Below, one piece after another: positions 1 through 8,005 of a stretch of 64,000 nt of DNA. Both the position numbers and the translations under genes were made by a program. This DNA is from G020354785 sp964461435 (GTDB lineage: Bacteria; Bacteroidota; Bacteroidia; Bacteroidales; UBA10428): positions 30,421-94,420 of the forward strand of contig CAYWUI010000008.1 in the NCBI GenBank assembly GCA_964461435.1. The letters run 5' to 3'. The notes under the pieces are model-generated. The model was not told the DNA's origin, ran no database searches, and was given only the letters and a program-made list of their open reading frames with translations. Numbering within the stretch: the first letter of the stretch is position 1; each line of letters begins with the position of its first letter.

Positions 1-785
1 TCAATTCGTCAAAAATAGAAATTGTGCATACTCCTGAGTATATAACCATGGGTGAGCATCCTGCAAAGGCTTTCTCCAAAAAGCCCAACGCAAGCATAGT
101 CCTGGGATATAGATTATTACAGTCCGGTAAAATTGACGGTTTTGCAAGTGCCGGAAATACGGGTGCTATGCTTGTAGGTGCTATGCATGTTGTTAAATCT
201 ATTCCCGGAATAATTCGCCCCTGTATTACTGTTGCAGTTCCAAAACCCAACAATAAACACACATTAGTTCTCGACGTAGGAATAAACCCTGATTCGAAAC
301 CTGATGTACTTTATCAATATGCTATATTAGGCACGTTATATGCAAAATATATGTATAATATACAATCTCCAAAAGTCGGATTATTAAATATAGGGGTCGA
401 GGAAGAGAAAGGCAACCTTCTTACAAAATCAACCTACCAGGCAATGAAAGACACTTCTGACTTCAATTTCATAGGTAATGTTGAAGGAAATGATATATTT
501 GATGATAAAGTTGATGTAATTGTCTGTGATGGTTTTGTCGGAAATGTAATTATAAAACAAATTGAAGCATTTTATGAGCTTATTAAACAACGGGTTCCTA
601 ATAATGATTTCATTGAAAATTACAATTATGTAAATTACGGAGGCACGCCTATTCTGGGCATTAATGCCCCCGTTATAATAGGCCACGGCATCTCAAATGA
701 AATAGCTATAAAAAATATCATCTTAAATACAATAAGTGTTATTAAGGCAAATCTTATAAATAAATTTAAAGAAGCATTCAGATAA
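1..785 (+). CDS. plsX: Phosphate acyltransferase PlsX (5' end outside window)
   Basis: PlsX makes acyl-phosphate from acyl-ACP, feeding PlsY for phosphatidic acid synthesis at the membrane. The reading frame is open from base 3, so the N-terminus lies outside the window. A GTG at 24 is internal, because the residues before it (KIEIVHTPEY) continue the family sequence. Visible family features are the GFASAGNTGAM loop, GLLNIGVEEEKGN and the VIVCDGFVGNVIIK segment. About 260 residues are present, compared with roughly 310-340 for full PlsX. Its stop codon overlaps the fabH start by one base, which is the common plsX-fabH arrangement in Bacteroidota and implies co-translation. Confidence 0.95.
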   Translation, partial: NSSKIEIVHTPEYITMGEHPAKAFSKKPNASIVLGYRLLQSGKIDGFASAGNTGAMLVGAMHVVKSIPGIIRPCITVAVPKPNNKHTLVLDVGINPDSKPDVLYQYAILGTLYAKYMYNIQSPKVGLLNIGVEEEKGNLLTKSTYQAMKDTSDFNFIGNVEGNDIFDDKVDVIVCDGFVGNVIIKQIEAFYELIKQRVPNNDFIENYNYVNYGGTPILGINAPVIIGHGISNEIAIKNIILNTISVIKANLINKFKEAFR

Positions 786-1783
786 TGGAAAAGATTAGAG
801 CAATTATAACCGGAGTTGGCGGATATGTACCTGATTATATTCTCAATAACGATGAATTGAGCAATATGGTTGATACCAGTGACGAGTGGATAATGCAACG
901 AATTGGTATCAAAGAAAGAAGGATACTTAAAGAAAAAAATAAGGCTTCTGCCTATATGGGGACAAAAGCGGTTAAGGAACTCCTTAAAAAGACCAATACA
1001 TCACCGGAAGATATTGAATTTCTGATTTGTGCTACGATTACTCCCGATATGGTGGTTCCTGCCGTTTCAAACATGATTTGTCATAATACGGGAATCAAGA
1101 ATGCATTTTGTTATGATATTAATGCCGCGTGTTCAGGTTTTGTCTATTCAATAGAGACGGCAAGAAGATTTATCGAATCGGGAGCATATAAGAAAATTAT
1201 TGTGCTTGGAGCAGATATGATGTCGGCTCTTGCCGACTATACCGACAGAACCACTTGTCCCCTGTTTGGAGACGGTGCAGCAGCTGTACTTGTTGAGCCG
1301 ACAACAGAAGACCTGGGTATTATAGACTCTATACTGGCTGTTGATGGATCGGGCAGCAAATACCTGCATATGAAAGCCGGCGGATCGTTAAATCCCGCTT
1401 CACATGATACTGTCGACAGGCATGAACATTTTATTTACCAGGAAGGACAGGCAGTATTCAAGGTTGCTGTTTCGCAAATGGCTGATGTCTCGCTGGAAAT
1501 AATGAAAAGAAATAATATTGCCCCCGATGAACTGTCATGGCTTGTACCTCATCAGGCCAATTTGAGAATTATTGATGCTACAGCGCACAGAATGGGAATT
1601 GAAAGAGACCATGTCCTTATAAATATTGAAAGGTATGGAAATACAACTGCTGCAACAATACCACTTTGCCTGTGGGATTTTGAAAATAAGTTTAAAAAAG
1701 GGGATAAGATGATCTTTACGTCCTTTGGAGCAGGCTTTTCGTGGGGCTCAATTTATTTAAAATGGGCATACAACGGAAAATAA
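785..1783 (+). CDS. fabH: 3-oxoacyl-ACP synthase III (FabH)
   Basis: FabH condenses acetyl-CoA (or a branched acyl-CoA) with malonyl-ACP to start fatty acid elongation in the cytosol. The 332-residue length is normal. The catalytic triad is visible: Cys116 in NAACSGFVYS, His256 in LVPHQANLRI and Asn286 in ERYGNTTAA. The C-terminal FTSFGAGFSWG segment is typical of the thiolase fold. The start ATG overlaps the plsX stop (TAATG), so the two genes form one operon. A strong hairpin terminator follows within 25 bases, separating this operon from the bactofilin/ATP synthase genes. Primer preference (straight or branched) cannot be read from the sequence. Confidence 0.97.
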   Translation: MEKIRAIITGVGGYVPDYILNNDELSNMVDTSDEWIMQRIGIKERRILKEKNKASAYMGTKAVKELLKKTNTSPEDIEFLICATITPDMVVPAVSNMICHNTGIKNAFCYDINAACSGFVYSIETARRFIESGAYKKIIVLGADMMSALADYTDRTTCPLFGDGAAAVLVEPTTEDLGIIDSILAVDGSGSKYLHMKAGGSLNPASHDTVDRHEHFIYQEGQAVFKVAVSQMADVSLEIMKRNNIAPDELSWLVPHQANLRIIDATAHRMGIERDHVLINIERYGNTTAATIPLCLWDFENKFKKGDKMIFTSFGAGFSWGSIYLKWAYNGK

Positions 1784-1803
1784 ATGAATTTTATTAGCGT
1801 TTT

Positions 1804-1831
1804 AAGTCCGGTTCAACCCGGACTTTTTTTT
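1804..1831 (+). terminator. Intrinsic terminator after plsX-fabH
   Basis: An 8-bp perfect stem (AAGTCCGG / CCGGACTT) with a 6-base loop is followed by eight T residues. It lies 20 bases after the fabH stop and is a textbook rho-independent terminator. Confidence 0.93.
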
Positions 1832-1875
1832 AATTTTTTGGTAATTAAGCATAAAGACTTTTAAAATCTAATTTA

Positions 1876-1883
1876 TATCTTTG
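1876..1883 (+). promoter_or_regulatory. Putative -7 element for bactofilin/atp operon
   Basis: TATCTTTG matches the Bacteroidota sigma-70 -7 consensus TAnnTTTG and lies 43 bases before the bactofilin ATG, after the fabH terminator. No well-placed -33 TTG was found at the usual spacing, so this is a candidate only. Confidence 0.5.
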
Positions 1884-1926
1884 TTAAAGACTAAATAAAA
1901 TTAATAATAGTATAATATCTTAACAA

Positions 1927-2328
1927 ATGGCTAAATATACTGAAATAGAAAACAATGCTATAAATTTAATTGGAGTGGGCACGGAGATAAAAGGAGATAT
2001 ATCATCAAACGGAGACATTCGTATAGATGGAATTCTTCAGGGTAATTTAAAAACCAAAGGCAAGGTTGTTATTGGCGAAACAGGATCAGTAAAAGGAGAA
2101 ATAAAATGCAAAAACTCTGACGTTGAAGGAAGTATTGAAGGTAAGATTCACGTGTCAGAACTACTGTCCCTAAAAGCTACTTCAAATCTTGCCGGTGATA
2201 TTATAGCCCGCAAACTGGCAATTGAACCGGGTTCAAAATTCACAGGCAATTGTAAAATGACAAGCGATACCGAAACACAAAATGCTCCAAAAGAAAAAGC
2301 TACCGAAGAAGCAGGAAAAGCTAAGTAA
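1927..2328 (+). CDS. Bactofilin family polymer-forming protein
   Basis: Bactofilins polymerise without nucleotide into filaments on the cytoplasmic face of the membrane and act as scaffolds for shape and cell-wall enzymes. The 133-residue protein shows the right-handed beta-helix pattern of the family between about residues 15 and 115: spaced G-D-I, G-x-L-x-G and IEG motifs such as IRIDGILQGNLKTKG and DVEGSIEGKIHVSE. The last 20 residues are charged and disordered (TEEAGKAK). It precedes the ATP synthase genes and its end overlaps the likely atpZ start, suggesting co-transcription. The same linkage is familiar in other Bacteroidota; its meaning is not known to me. Confidence 0.9.
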   Translation: MAKYTEIENNAINLIGVGTEIKGDISSNGDIRIDGILQGNLKTKGKVVIGETGSVKGEIKCKNSDVEGSIEGKIHVSELLSLKATSNLAGDIIARKLAIEPGSKFTGNCKMTSDTETQNAPKEKATEEAGKAK

Positions 2329-2512
2329 TTATATGAAATATTCAGGAATTGCCTTTCAAATGATTGCTATAATCCTGATTGGTTTTTTTGGAGGGATGAA
2401 ACTGGATAAGTGGTTAAAGCCCAGGCTGCCTGTCTTTACTGCTGTACTTACTGCTGTTGCCGTAGTAATTGCCATATACTATTCAATTAAAGAGCTGATA
2501 CGAACTAAATAA
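2282..2512 (+). CDS. atpZ: AtpZ/AtpI-type small membrane protein
   Basis: AtpZ/AtpI proteins are small membrane proteins encoded at the head of F1Fo operons and linked to c-ring assembly or cation transport. The 76-residue frame contains LSNYMKYSGIAFQM followed by two membrane helices (about residues 21-40 and 48-68) with the family glycines GFFGGMKLDKWL. Two starts are possible. ATG 2282 overlaps bactofilin by 47 bases, whereas ATG 2333 lies 4 bases after its stop. I prefer 2282 because the SNY residues, often seen as NNYAKYSG in relatives, lie upstream of the second Met. The remaining doubt concerns the start rather than the family. Confidence 0.78.
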   Translation: MLQKKKLPKKQEKLSNYMKYSGIAFQMIAIILIGFFGGMKLDKWLKPRLPVFTAVLTAVAVVIAIYYSIKELIRTK

Positions 2513-2518
2513 ATATTT

Positions 2519-2926
2519 ATGAATTATGAACTAAGAAAATTTATAATTATTAGTATTATCCTTACCGGCATAATTGCATTAACAGGTTTATTGGCTTTTA
2601 CTACTTTTCTTGCCAGATATTATCTCCCTGTATTTCCCCTCCTGCTACTATTCTTCTTTTTTATAAATATAATTATTCACTCATTCCTTGTTTTCTCATC
2701 AGGAAAGAAAAAAATAAAATTTGAAACTGCCTACATGCTCTCTTTTTTCATCAAATTCCTCGGATATATTATCTTCATGATGATCTATATAAAAACACAT
2801 AAAGAAAATGCAATAATTTTTGTTGCTGGCTTGTTTTTCCTTTATATAATCTACACTTCTTTTGAAATCAAATCGATAGTTTCATTCATAAAAAGATCAT
2901 CAAACAATTATAAAAAATCAAAATAG
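2519..2926 (+). CDS. Small membrane protein of the ATP synthase operon
   Basis: This 135-residue protein has about four hydrophobic segments (roughly residues 8-28, 38-58, 70-90 and 98-118) and a basic C-terminus (KRSSNNYKKSK). It lies 6 bases after atpZ and just before atpB. Proteins of this size and topology occur at the same place in other Bacteroidota atp operons and are loosely compared with AtpI. I do not recognise a catalytic motif. An assembly or ion-supply role for Fo is inferred from position alone. Confidence 0.65.
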   Translation: MNYELRKFIIISIILTGIIALTGLLAFTTFLARYYLPVFPLLLLFFFFINIIIHSFLVFSSGKKKIKFETAYMLSFFIKFLGYIIFMMIYIKTHKENAIIFVAGLFFLYIIYTSFEIKSIVSFIKRSSNNYKKSK

Positions 2927-2959
2927 TTTTTATTAACTTTATGATGTATTGCAGAAATA

Positions 2960-4081
2960 ATGATACTTAAAGGCTTGGTTGGATATAGATTTTATATCAC
3001 CTGGATAATATCAGTAATAATTATCCTTAATACTTCTCCGGCAGAATGCAATGATATCCCCGAAGGACAGGCACATAATCCCAAACCAGGGAATGAAAAA
3101 AAATTTAACGCAAAAGAATTTTTATTTGATCATATAAGTGACGCACATGAATGGCATATATTTACATACAGGAATAAGCCTGTTTCCCTGTATCTCCCGG
3201 TAATTCTCATAAGTACTAAAACCGGAATAGTAGTATTTTCTTCTAAAAAGTTTCATCACGGGTATTCATCATATAATCACAAAGGCTATAGATACAAACT
3301 TGAACATGAGGGAGAACACAAAGGCAAAATAGTTGAGTATGCTGCAAACGGCTCTTACAGCATTCCCTTTGACATATCAATTACGAAAAATATTGTTTCT
3401 TTGTTTTTCAGCATTATATTAATTACATGGATTTTTATATCTGCTGCCGGTTTATATAAGAAGAACAGGGGAAAACCTCCTAAAGGCCTGCAATCATTTG
3501 TTGAACCTATAATTATTTTTGTAAGGGATGATATTGCCAGGCAATCCATTGGTGAAAAGGAATATGAGAAATTTACCCCTTACTTGCTAACCATCTTCTT
3601 TTTTATCTGGATAAACAATATGCTGGGTATTATTCCCATACCTCCCGGAGGTGCTGACCTTACAGGTAATATTGCAGTAACCGGTGTATTAGCCTTTTTT
3701 ACATTGATCGTCACAAATATTAGCGGCAACAAAAACTACTGGAAACACATATTTAATACACCCGGGGTTCCCGTCTGGTTAAAAATTCCACCGCTTATGC
3801 CATTAATCGAGTTGTTTGGTGTATTTACAAAACCTATTGTTTTGATGATCCGGCTTTTTGCAAACATAACAGCCGGACATCTGATAGCCCTGGGATTTCT
3901 GAGCCTGATTTTTGTTTTTGGAGAAAAAAGCCCGGCGCTGGGATTTGTTTTTTCACCTTTATCAATTGTTTTTCTTTTATTTATGACCTTTCTGGAATTA
4001 CTCGTTGCATTTATACAGGCTTTTGTATTTACTTTTTTATCAGCTTTATATATAGGTATGGCTGTTGAAGAACATCACTAA
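2960..4081 (+). CDS. atpB: F1Fo ATP synthase subunit a (AtpB), long N-terminal form
   Basis: Subunit a forms the two proton half-channels against the c-ring in the membrane. The core lies in the C-terminal 240 residues: FFIWINNMLGIIP, the essential Arg in the helix IVLMIRLFANITAGH, and the last helix LLVAFIQAFVFTFLSALYIG. The protein is 373 residues, against about 270 in E. coli. The extra 100 or so N-terminal residues begin with a signal-like hydrophobic segment (FYITWIISVIIILNTSPAEC) followed by a His-rich, charged stretch. Long N-termini are common in Bacteroidota AtpB. The extension probably faces the periplasm; its function is unknown. Confidence 0.93.
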   Translation: MILKGLVGYRFYITWIISVIIILNTSPAECNDIPEGQAHNPKPGNEKKFNAKEFLFDHISDAHEWHIFTYRNKPVSLYLPVILISTKTGIVVFSSKKFHHGYSSYNHKGYRYKLEHEGEHKGKIVEYAANGSYSIPFDISITKNIVSLFFSIILITWIFISAAGLYKKNRGKPPKGLQSFVEPIIIFVRDDIARQSIGEKEYEKFTPYLLTIFFFIWINNMLGIIPIPPGGADLTGNIAVTGVLAFFTLIVTNISGNKNYWKHIFNTPGVPVWLKIPPLMPLIELFGVFTKPIVLMIRLFANITAGHLIALGFLSLIFVFGEKSPALGFVFSPLSIVFLLFMTFLELLVAFIQAFVFTFLSALYIGMAVEEHH

Positions 4082-4099
4082 TTTTAAACCAGTTTTATA

Positions 4100-4342
4100 A
4101 TGTTAACACAATTTATTTTTTTAGCTGAAGGTTTAGGCGCTCTTGGACCAGCATTTGGAGCAGCCTTTACTGCTTTGGCAGCGGCCTTTGGTATAGGCCG
4201 CATCGGCAGCACTGCCGTGGAAGCAATTGCCCGGCAACCTGAAGCTGCAGGTGATATTCGTACGAATATGATAATTTCTGCAGCTCTTATTGAAGGTGTG
4301 TCATTATTTGCGGTAGTTGTATGCCTGATGACAATGGGCTAA
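4100..4342 (+). CDS. atpE: F1Fo ATP synthase subunit c (AtpE)
   Basis: This proteolipid forms the rotating c-ring. Its 80 residues make two helices joined by the polar loop around RQPEAAGDIR (residues 45-54). The ion-binding carboxylate is Glu65 in AALIEGVSLF. The residues after it (GVSLF) lack the Ser/Thr pair typical of sodium-binding c subunits, so proton coupling is inferred. The gene is followed by a strong hairpin with a T run, before atpF, which could raise the amount of atpE relative to the downstream genes. Several c subunits are needed per complex, so such a bias would fit. Confidence 0.96.
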   Translation: MLTQFIFLAEGLGALGPAFGAAFTALAAAFGIGRIGSTAVEAIARQPEAAGDIRTNMIISAALIEGVSLFAVVVCLMTMG

Positions 4343-4351
4343 ACCCTGACC

Positions 4352-4393
4352 AATCCTCAACTAACAGCGTTTGGCTGCTAGTTGGGGATTTTT
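4352..4393 (+). terminator. Terminator-like hairpin inside the atp operon (atpE/atpF)
   Basis: A long inverted repeat (arms 4353-4368 and 4374-4389, loop GTTTG) pairs over 16 positions with one A-C mismatch and one G-U pair, and is followed by five T residues. It starts 10 bases after the atpE stop and ends 32 bases before the atpF start. It looks like a rho-independent terminator or attenuator that would stop part of the transcription. It could equally stabilise the 3' end of an atpE-ending transcript. Confidence 0.8.
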
Positions 4394-4425
4394 AATTTTG
4401 TATTAACATAATTTAAAAAACTATT

Positions 4426-4920
4426 ATGGAACTAATTACTCCTGACTTTGGTACAATTTTCTGGTCAACAATTGCTTTTCTCATTATTCTCCTTATTTTA
4501 AAAAAATTCGCATGGAAGCCTATACTTAATTATTTGAAGGAAAGAGAATATTCGATTGAAAATGCTATGCAAGCTGCTGAGCAGGCGAGAAAAGAAATGT
4601 CCCGGCTGCAGGTAAATAATGAAAAGATTATTGCCGAAGCGAAAACTGAACGCGATAATATTTTAAAGGAAGCACGTGAATTAAAAGAATCAGTTTTAGA
4701 AGAAGCCAGGGAGCAGGCAATAGATGAATCACATAAATTAATAGATCAGGCCAGAATAAGCATTCAGAATGAGAAGATTAACGCTATGAAGGAAATAAAA
4801 AACCAGGTTACGGTTCTTTCTATTGAAATAGCAGGGAGAATACTCCAGAAAAAATTAAGTTCCGACAAAGAACAACTGGAACTTATTGAAAAGTCATTAA
4901 GAGATATTAAACTGAATTAA
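4426..4920 (+). CDS. atpF: F1Fo ATP synthase subunit b (AtpF)
   Basis: Subunit b is the peripheral stalk that holds F1 against rotation. The 164-residue protein has one N-terminal membrane helix (about residues 10-27, TIFWSTIAFLIILLILKKFAW), then a long charged helix rich in Ala, Glu and Lys that should form the coiled-coil dimer. The motif FAWKPI after the membrane helix is typical. The gene follows the intercistronic hairpin and lies directly before atpH (24 bases to the ATG chosen there). Confidence 0.95.
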   Translation: MELITPDFGTIFWSTIAFLIILLILKKFAWKPILNYLKEREYSIENAMQAAEQARKEMSRLQVNNEKIIAEAKTERDNILKEARELKESVLEEAREQAIDESHKLIDQARISIQNEKINAMKEIKNQVTVLSIEIAGRILQKKLSSDKEQLELIEKSLRDIKLN

Positions 4921-4944
4921 TGTTTGTCCTTTAGTTTAGCCGGA

Positions 4945-5484
4945 ATGAACGAAAGCAAAATATCTGTCAGGTACGCGAAAGCATTATTGTCGTTAGCCAA
5001 AGAGCAGAAAATATTAACCGAGATAAGAGAAAATGTAACGGCTCTCACTAATTTTATAGATACAACTCCCGGATTAAAATATCTGTTTGAAATTCCAATA
5101 ATTAAATCATCGCAGAAACATGAAATCATAAATAAATCCTTTAAAAATGCATTCCATCCTGTAATGCTTTCATTTTTAGACCTCATTATTAAAAATAAAC
5201 GTGAACCTTACCTGTCTTTAATTTTACTGGCATTTACAGACTTATTCAAAAAAGATAATATGATCAAGTCTGTAGTTTTAACAACACCAAAGCCAGCAAG
5301 CAGCAGTATAAAAAAAATAATAAAGAACTATATATCGAAAGAATTTGATTTTAAAATCGAACTTACTGAAAAAGTAAATGATAAATTAATAGGAGGATTC
5401 ATTTTGAGAATTGAAGATCAACAAATTAATGCCAGTGTTTCGAATCATCTTAACAGGATCAAGAACGAATTATTAAGTATATAA
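4945..5484 (+). CDS. atpH: F1Fo ATP synthase subunit delta (AtpH)
   Basis: Subunit delta joins the b stalk to the top of the F1 alpha subunits. From ATG 4945 the product is 179 residues and begins MNESKISVRYAKALLSLAKE, the usual start of the family. A TTG at 4924 would add seven residues and is less likely. The C-terminal LIGGFILRIEDQQINASVSNHL matches the conserved delta signature (iGG..i.i.d..iD.S....L). The gene sits between atpF and atpA in the normal order. Confidence 0.93.
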   Translation: MNESKISVRYAKALLSLAKEQKILTEIRENVTALTNFIDTTPGLKYLFEIPIIKSSQKHEIINKSFKNAFHPVMLSFLDLIIKNKREPYLSLILLAFTDLFKKDNMIKSVVLTTPKPASSSIKKIIKNYISKEFDFKIELTEKVNDKLIGGFILRIEDQQINASVSNHLNRIKNELLSI

Positions 5485-5502
5485 ATTTATTCAACCCGGA
5501 TT

Positions 5503-7080
5503 ATGACAATTTTAAAACCTTCAGAGGTATCAAAAATTCTTAAGCAGGAGCTAAAGGGTATAGATACCAGAATAGAATTAGAGGAAGTAGGAACAGTTTT
5601 GCAGGTAGGAGATGGAATAGCCAGAATTCACGGATTATCACAGGTAGAATCAAATGAACTTATAGAGTTTGAACGCGGGATCCTTGGCATAGTACTAAAC
5701 CTGGAAGATGATAACGTGGGCGCAGTTCTCCTTGGCTCTTCCGAAAAGGTTGAGGAAGGGGATTCCGTTAAACGTACTTACAGAATAGCCTCAATAAATG
5801 TCGGAGAAGGATTACTTGGAAGAATAATAAATACTATTGGGGAACCTCTTGACGGGAAAGGTCCTATACATGGAAAAACATATGAATTGCCTTTTGAAAG
5901 AAAGGCTCCCGGTGTAATATACCGTCAGCCTGTGAACGAGCCTTTACAGACAGGGATTAAGCCTATTGATGCGATGATCCCTATAGGAAGGGGCCAGCGT
6001 GAATTAATTATCGGCGACAGGCAAACAGGAAAAACCGCTATAGCTATAGATACAATTATTAATCAAAAAGAATTCTATGATAAAGGCAATCCTGTATACT
6101 GTATTTATGTGGCAATCGGACAGAAAAGCTCAAACGTGGCAAATATCGCCAAAACACTTGAAGAAAATGGAGCTTTGGCATACACGGTAATTATACTTGC
6201 AACAGCATCAGATCCTGCTGCTTTGCAATTCTATGCCCCTTTTGCAGGTGCTGCTATTGGCGAATTTTTCAGAGATACAGGACGCCCTGCACTAATAATC
6301 TATGATGACCTTACCAAACAGGCAGTAGCCTACAGAGAAGTCTCACTATTACTAAGAAGGCCTCCCGGCCGCGAAGCCTATCCCGGTGATGTTTTCTATT
6401 TACATTCACGGCTCCTGGAGAGAGCTGCCAAGATTATTGAAAATGATGAGATAGCAGCACATATGAACGACCTCCCCAATATATTAAAACCAATAGTCAA
6501 GGGAGGAGGCTCATTAACGGCATTGCCAATAATTGAAACACAGGCCGGTGATGTTTCCGCATATATACCAACTAACGTAATTTCTATTACAGACGGACAG
6601 ATCTTCCTGGAATCCGGACTCTTTAATGCAGGTATCAGGCCTGCAATAAATGTTGGCATATCAGTATCACGTGTTGGCGGTAAAGCCCAGATAAAATCGA
6701 TGAAACAGGTAGCGGGAACATTAAAACTTGACCAGGCTCAATATAGAGAGCTGGAAGCATTTGCCAAGTTTGGTTCTGACCTTGATGCCGCAACACTGGC
6801 TATTCTTGATAAAGGTGCAAAAAATGTACAGATCCTGAAACAAAAACAATATTCACCTTTGCCTGTTGAAAAACAAATCGCAATAATATTTTGCGGGACA
6901 AAGGGACTCCTGAGGGATGTCCCTGCAGAAAAAGTAAGTGAATTTGAAAAGGAATACCTTGATTTTATTGATCTGAAGCATAAAAGTATTTTAACTGAAC
7001 TGAGAGAAGGGAAACTCACGGATCAAATGGAAAAAACACTGGAAGCCATTGCTTTGGAGATTGCAGAAAAATATAAATAG
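5503..7080 (+). CDS. atpA: F1Fo ATP synthase subunit alpha (AtpA)
   Basis: Alpha is the regulatory nucleotide-binding subunit of the F1 hexamer. The 525-residue length is typical. The Walker A motif GDRQTGKT is at residues 171-178, followed by YVAIGQKSSNVA, the ALIIYDDLTKQAVAYRE segment and the signature PAINVGISVSRVGGKAQ, which carries the alpha arginine. The N-terminal beta-barrel (GTVLQVGDGIARIHGL) is complete. Its catalytic partner beta is not encoded nearby, so atpD must be elsewhere if the complex is functional. Confidence 0.98.
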   Translation: MTILKPSEVSKILKQELKGIDTRIELEEVGTVLQVGDGIARIHGLSQVESNELIEFERGILGIVLNLEDDNVGAVLLGSSEKVEEGDSVKRTYRIASINVGEGLLGRIINTIGEPLDGKGPIHGKTYELPFERKAPGVIYRQPVNEPLQTGIKPIDAMIPIGRGQRELIIGDRQTGKTAIAIDTIINQKEFYDKGNPVYCIYVAIGQKSSNVANIAKTLEENGALAYTVIILATASDPAALQFYAPFAGAAIGEFFRDTGRPALIIYDDLTKQAVAYREVSLLLRRPPGREAYPGDVFYLHSRLLERAAKIIENDEIAAHMNDLPNILKPIVKGGGSLTALPIIETQAGDVSAYIPTNVISITDGQIFLESGLFNAGIRPAINVGISVSRVGGKAQIKSMKQVAGTLKLDQAQYRELEAFAKFGSDLDAATLAILDKGAKNVQILKQKQYSPLPVEKQIAIIFCGTKGLLRDVPAEKVSEFEKEYLDFIDLKHKSILTELREGKLTDQMEKTLEAIALEIAEKYK

Positions 7081-7094
7081 CTGATAACCAAAAA

Positions 7095-7979
7095 ATGACA
7101 AACCTTAAGGTAATAAGAACGCGGATAATGTCGGTAAAGTCTACCCGTCAGATTACCAATGCTATGAAAATGGTCTCTGCAGCTAAACTCCGAAAAGCCC
7201 AGGATGCTATTATTCAAATGCGTCCCTACACCAATAAATTAAGAGGTATTTTAAGAGATTTGGATCCGGATCTTAAATCAATTAAAAAGAATATTTATTC
7301 CAGGGAAACGGAACCACAGAAAGTTTTGCTGGTTGCAATAAGTTCAAACCGTGGATTATGCGGAACATTTAATTCGAATGTTGTAAAAAAAACCATGCAG
7401 ATTGCTGATGAAAAGTATAAATTACAAAATGAGAACGGGAATCTCGAAATTATTGCTATTGGTAAGAAAGGAAAAGACTTCCTGAAGTTAAAAAAATACA
7501 ATATAAAAGAATCATATACTGATATCTTTGAAATGTTAAATTTTAAAAATACCCTTCCCATCGTCACAAAAATTATGGATGATTTTGTTAATGGAAAATA
7601 CGATATAGTTCACCTTATATATAATCAATTCAAGAACGCAGCAGTGCAGTTATTAATGGAGGAACAGTTCCTGCCCATGACTCACAGGCAAAAAGTCGAG
7701 GATCGCTTTGAAGACAGGCCCTATTATATATATGAACCGGCAAAGGAAGATATAATAAGCGAGTTAATCCCGAAATCCTTGCAGGTGCAGTTTTATAGAG
7801 TACTTCTGGATTCATGTGCATCAGAACACGGTGCGCGGATGACGGCGATGCATAAAGCGACCGATAATGCAACTGATTTAATAAGAGAATTACAGCTTCA
7901 ATATAATAAAGCACGTCAGGCATCAATTACAAAAGAAATCCTCGAAATTGTAGGAGGAGCTGAAGCACTTAATGAATAG
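7095..7979 (+). CDS. atpG: F1Fo ATP synthase subunit gamma (AtpG)
   Basis: Gamma is the central rotor shaft of F1. The 294-residue protein begins with the conserved N-terminal helix (RIMSVKSTRQITNAMKMVSAAKL), has the SSNRGLCGTFNS segment in the middle, and ends with the C-terminal helix around GARMTAMHKATDNATDLI and QASITKEILEIVGGAEAL. It lies 14 bases after atpA and is the last gene of the operon. In many bacteria atpD and atpC would follow; here an unrelated membrane glycosyltransferase-like gene does. Confidence 0.96.
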   Translation: MTNLKVIRTRIMSVKSTRQITNAMKMVSAAKLRKAQDAIIQMRPYTNKLRGILRDLDPDLKSIKKNIYSRETEPQKVLLVAISSNRGLCGTFNSNVVKKTMQIADEKYKLQNENGNLEIIAIGKKGKDFLKLKKYNIKESYTDIFEMLNFKNTLPIVTKIMDDFVNGKYDIVHLIYNQFKNAAVQLLMEEQFLPMTHRQKVEDRFEDRPYYIYEPAKEDIISELIPKSLQVQFYRVLLDSCASEHGARMTAMHKATDNATDLIRELQLQYNKARQASITKEILEIVGGAEALNE

Positions 7980-8005
7980 CCCTAAAAAATGACGAAAAAT
8001 GTTAT

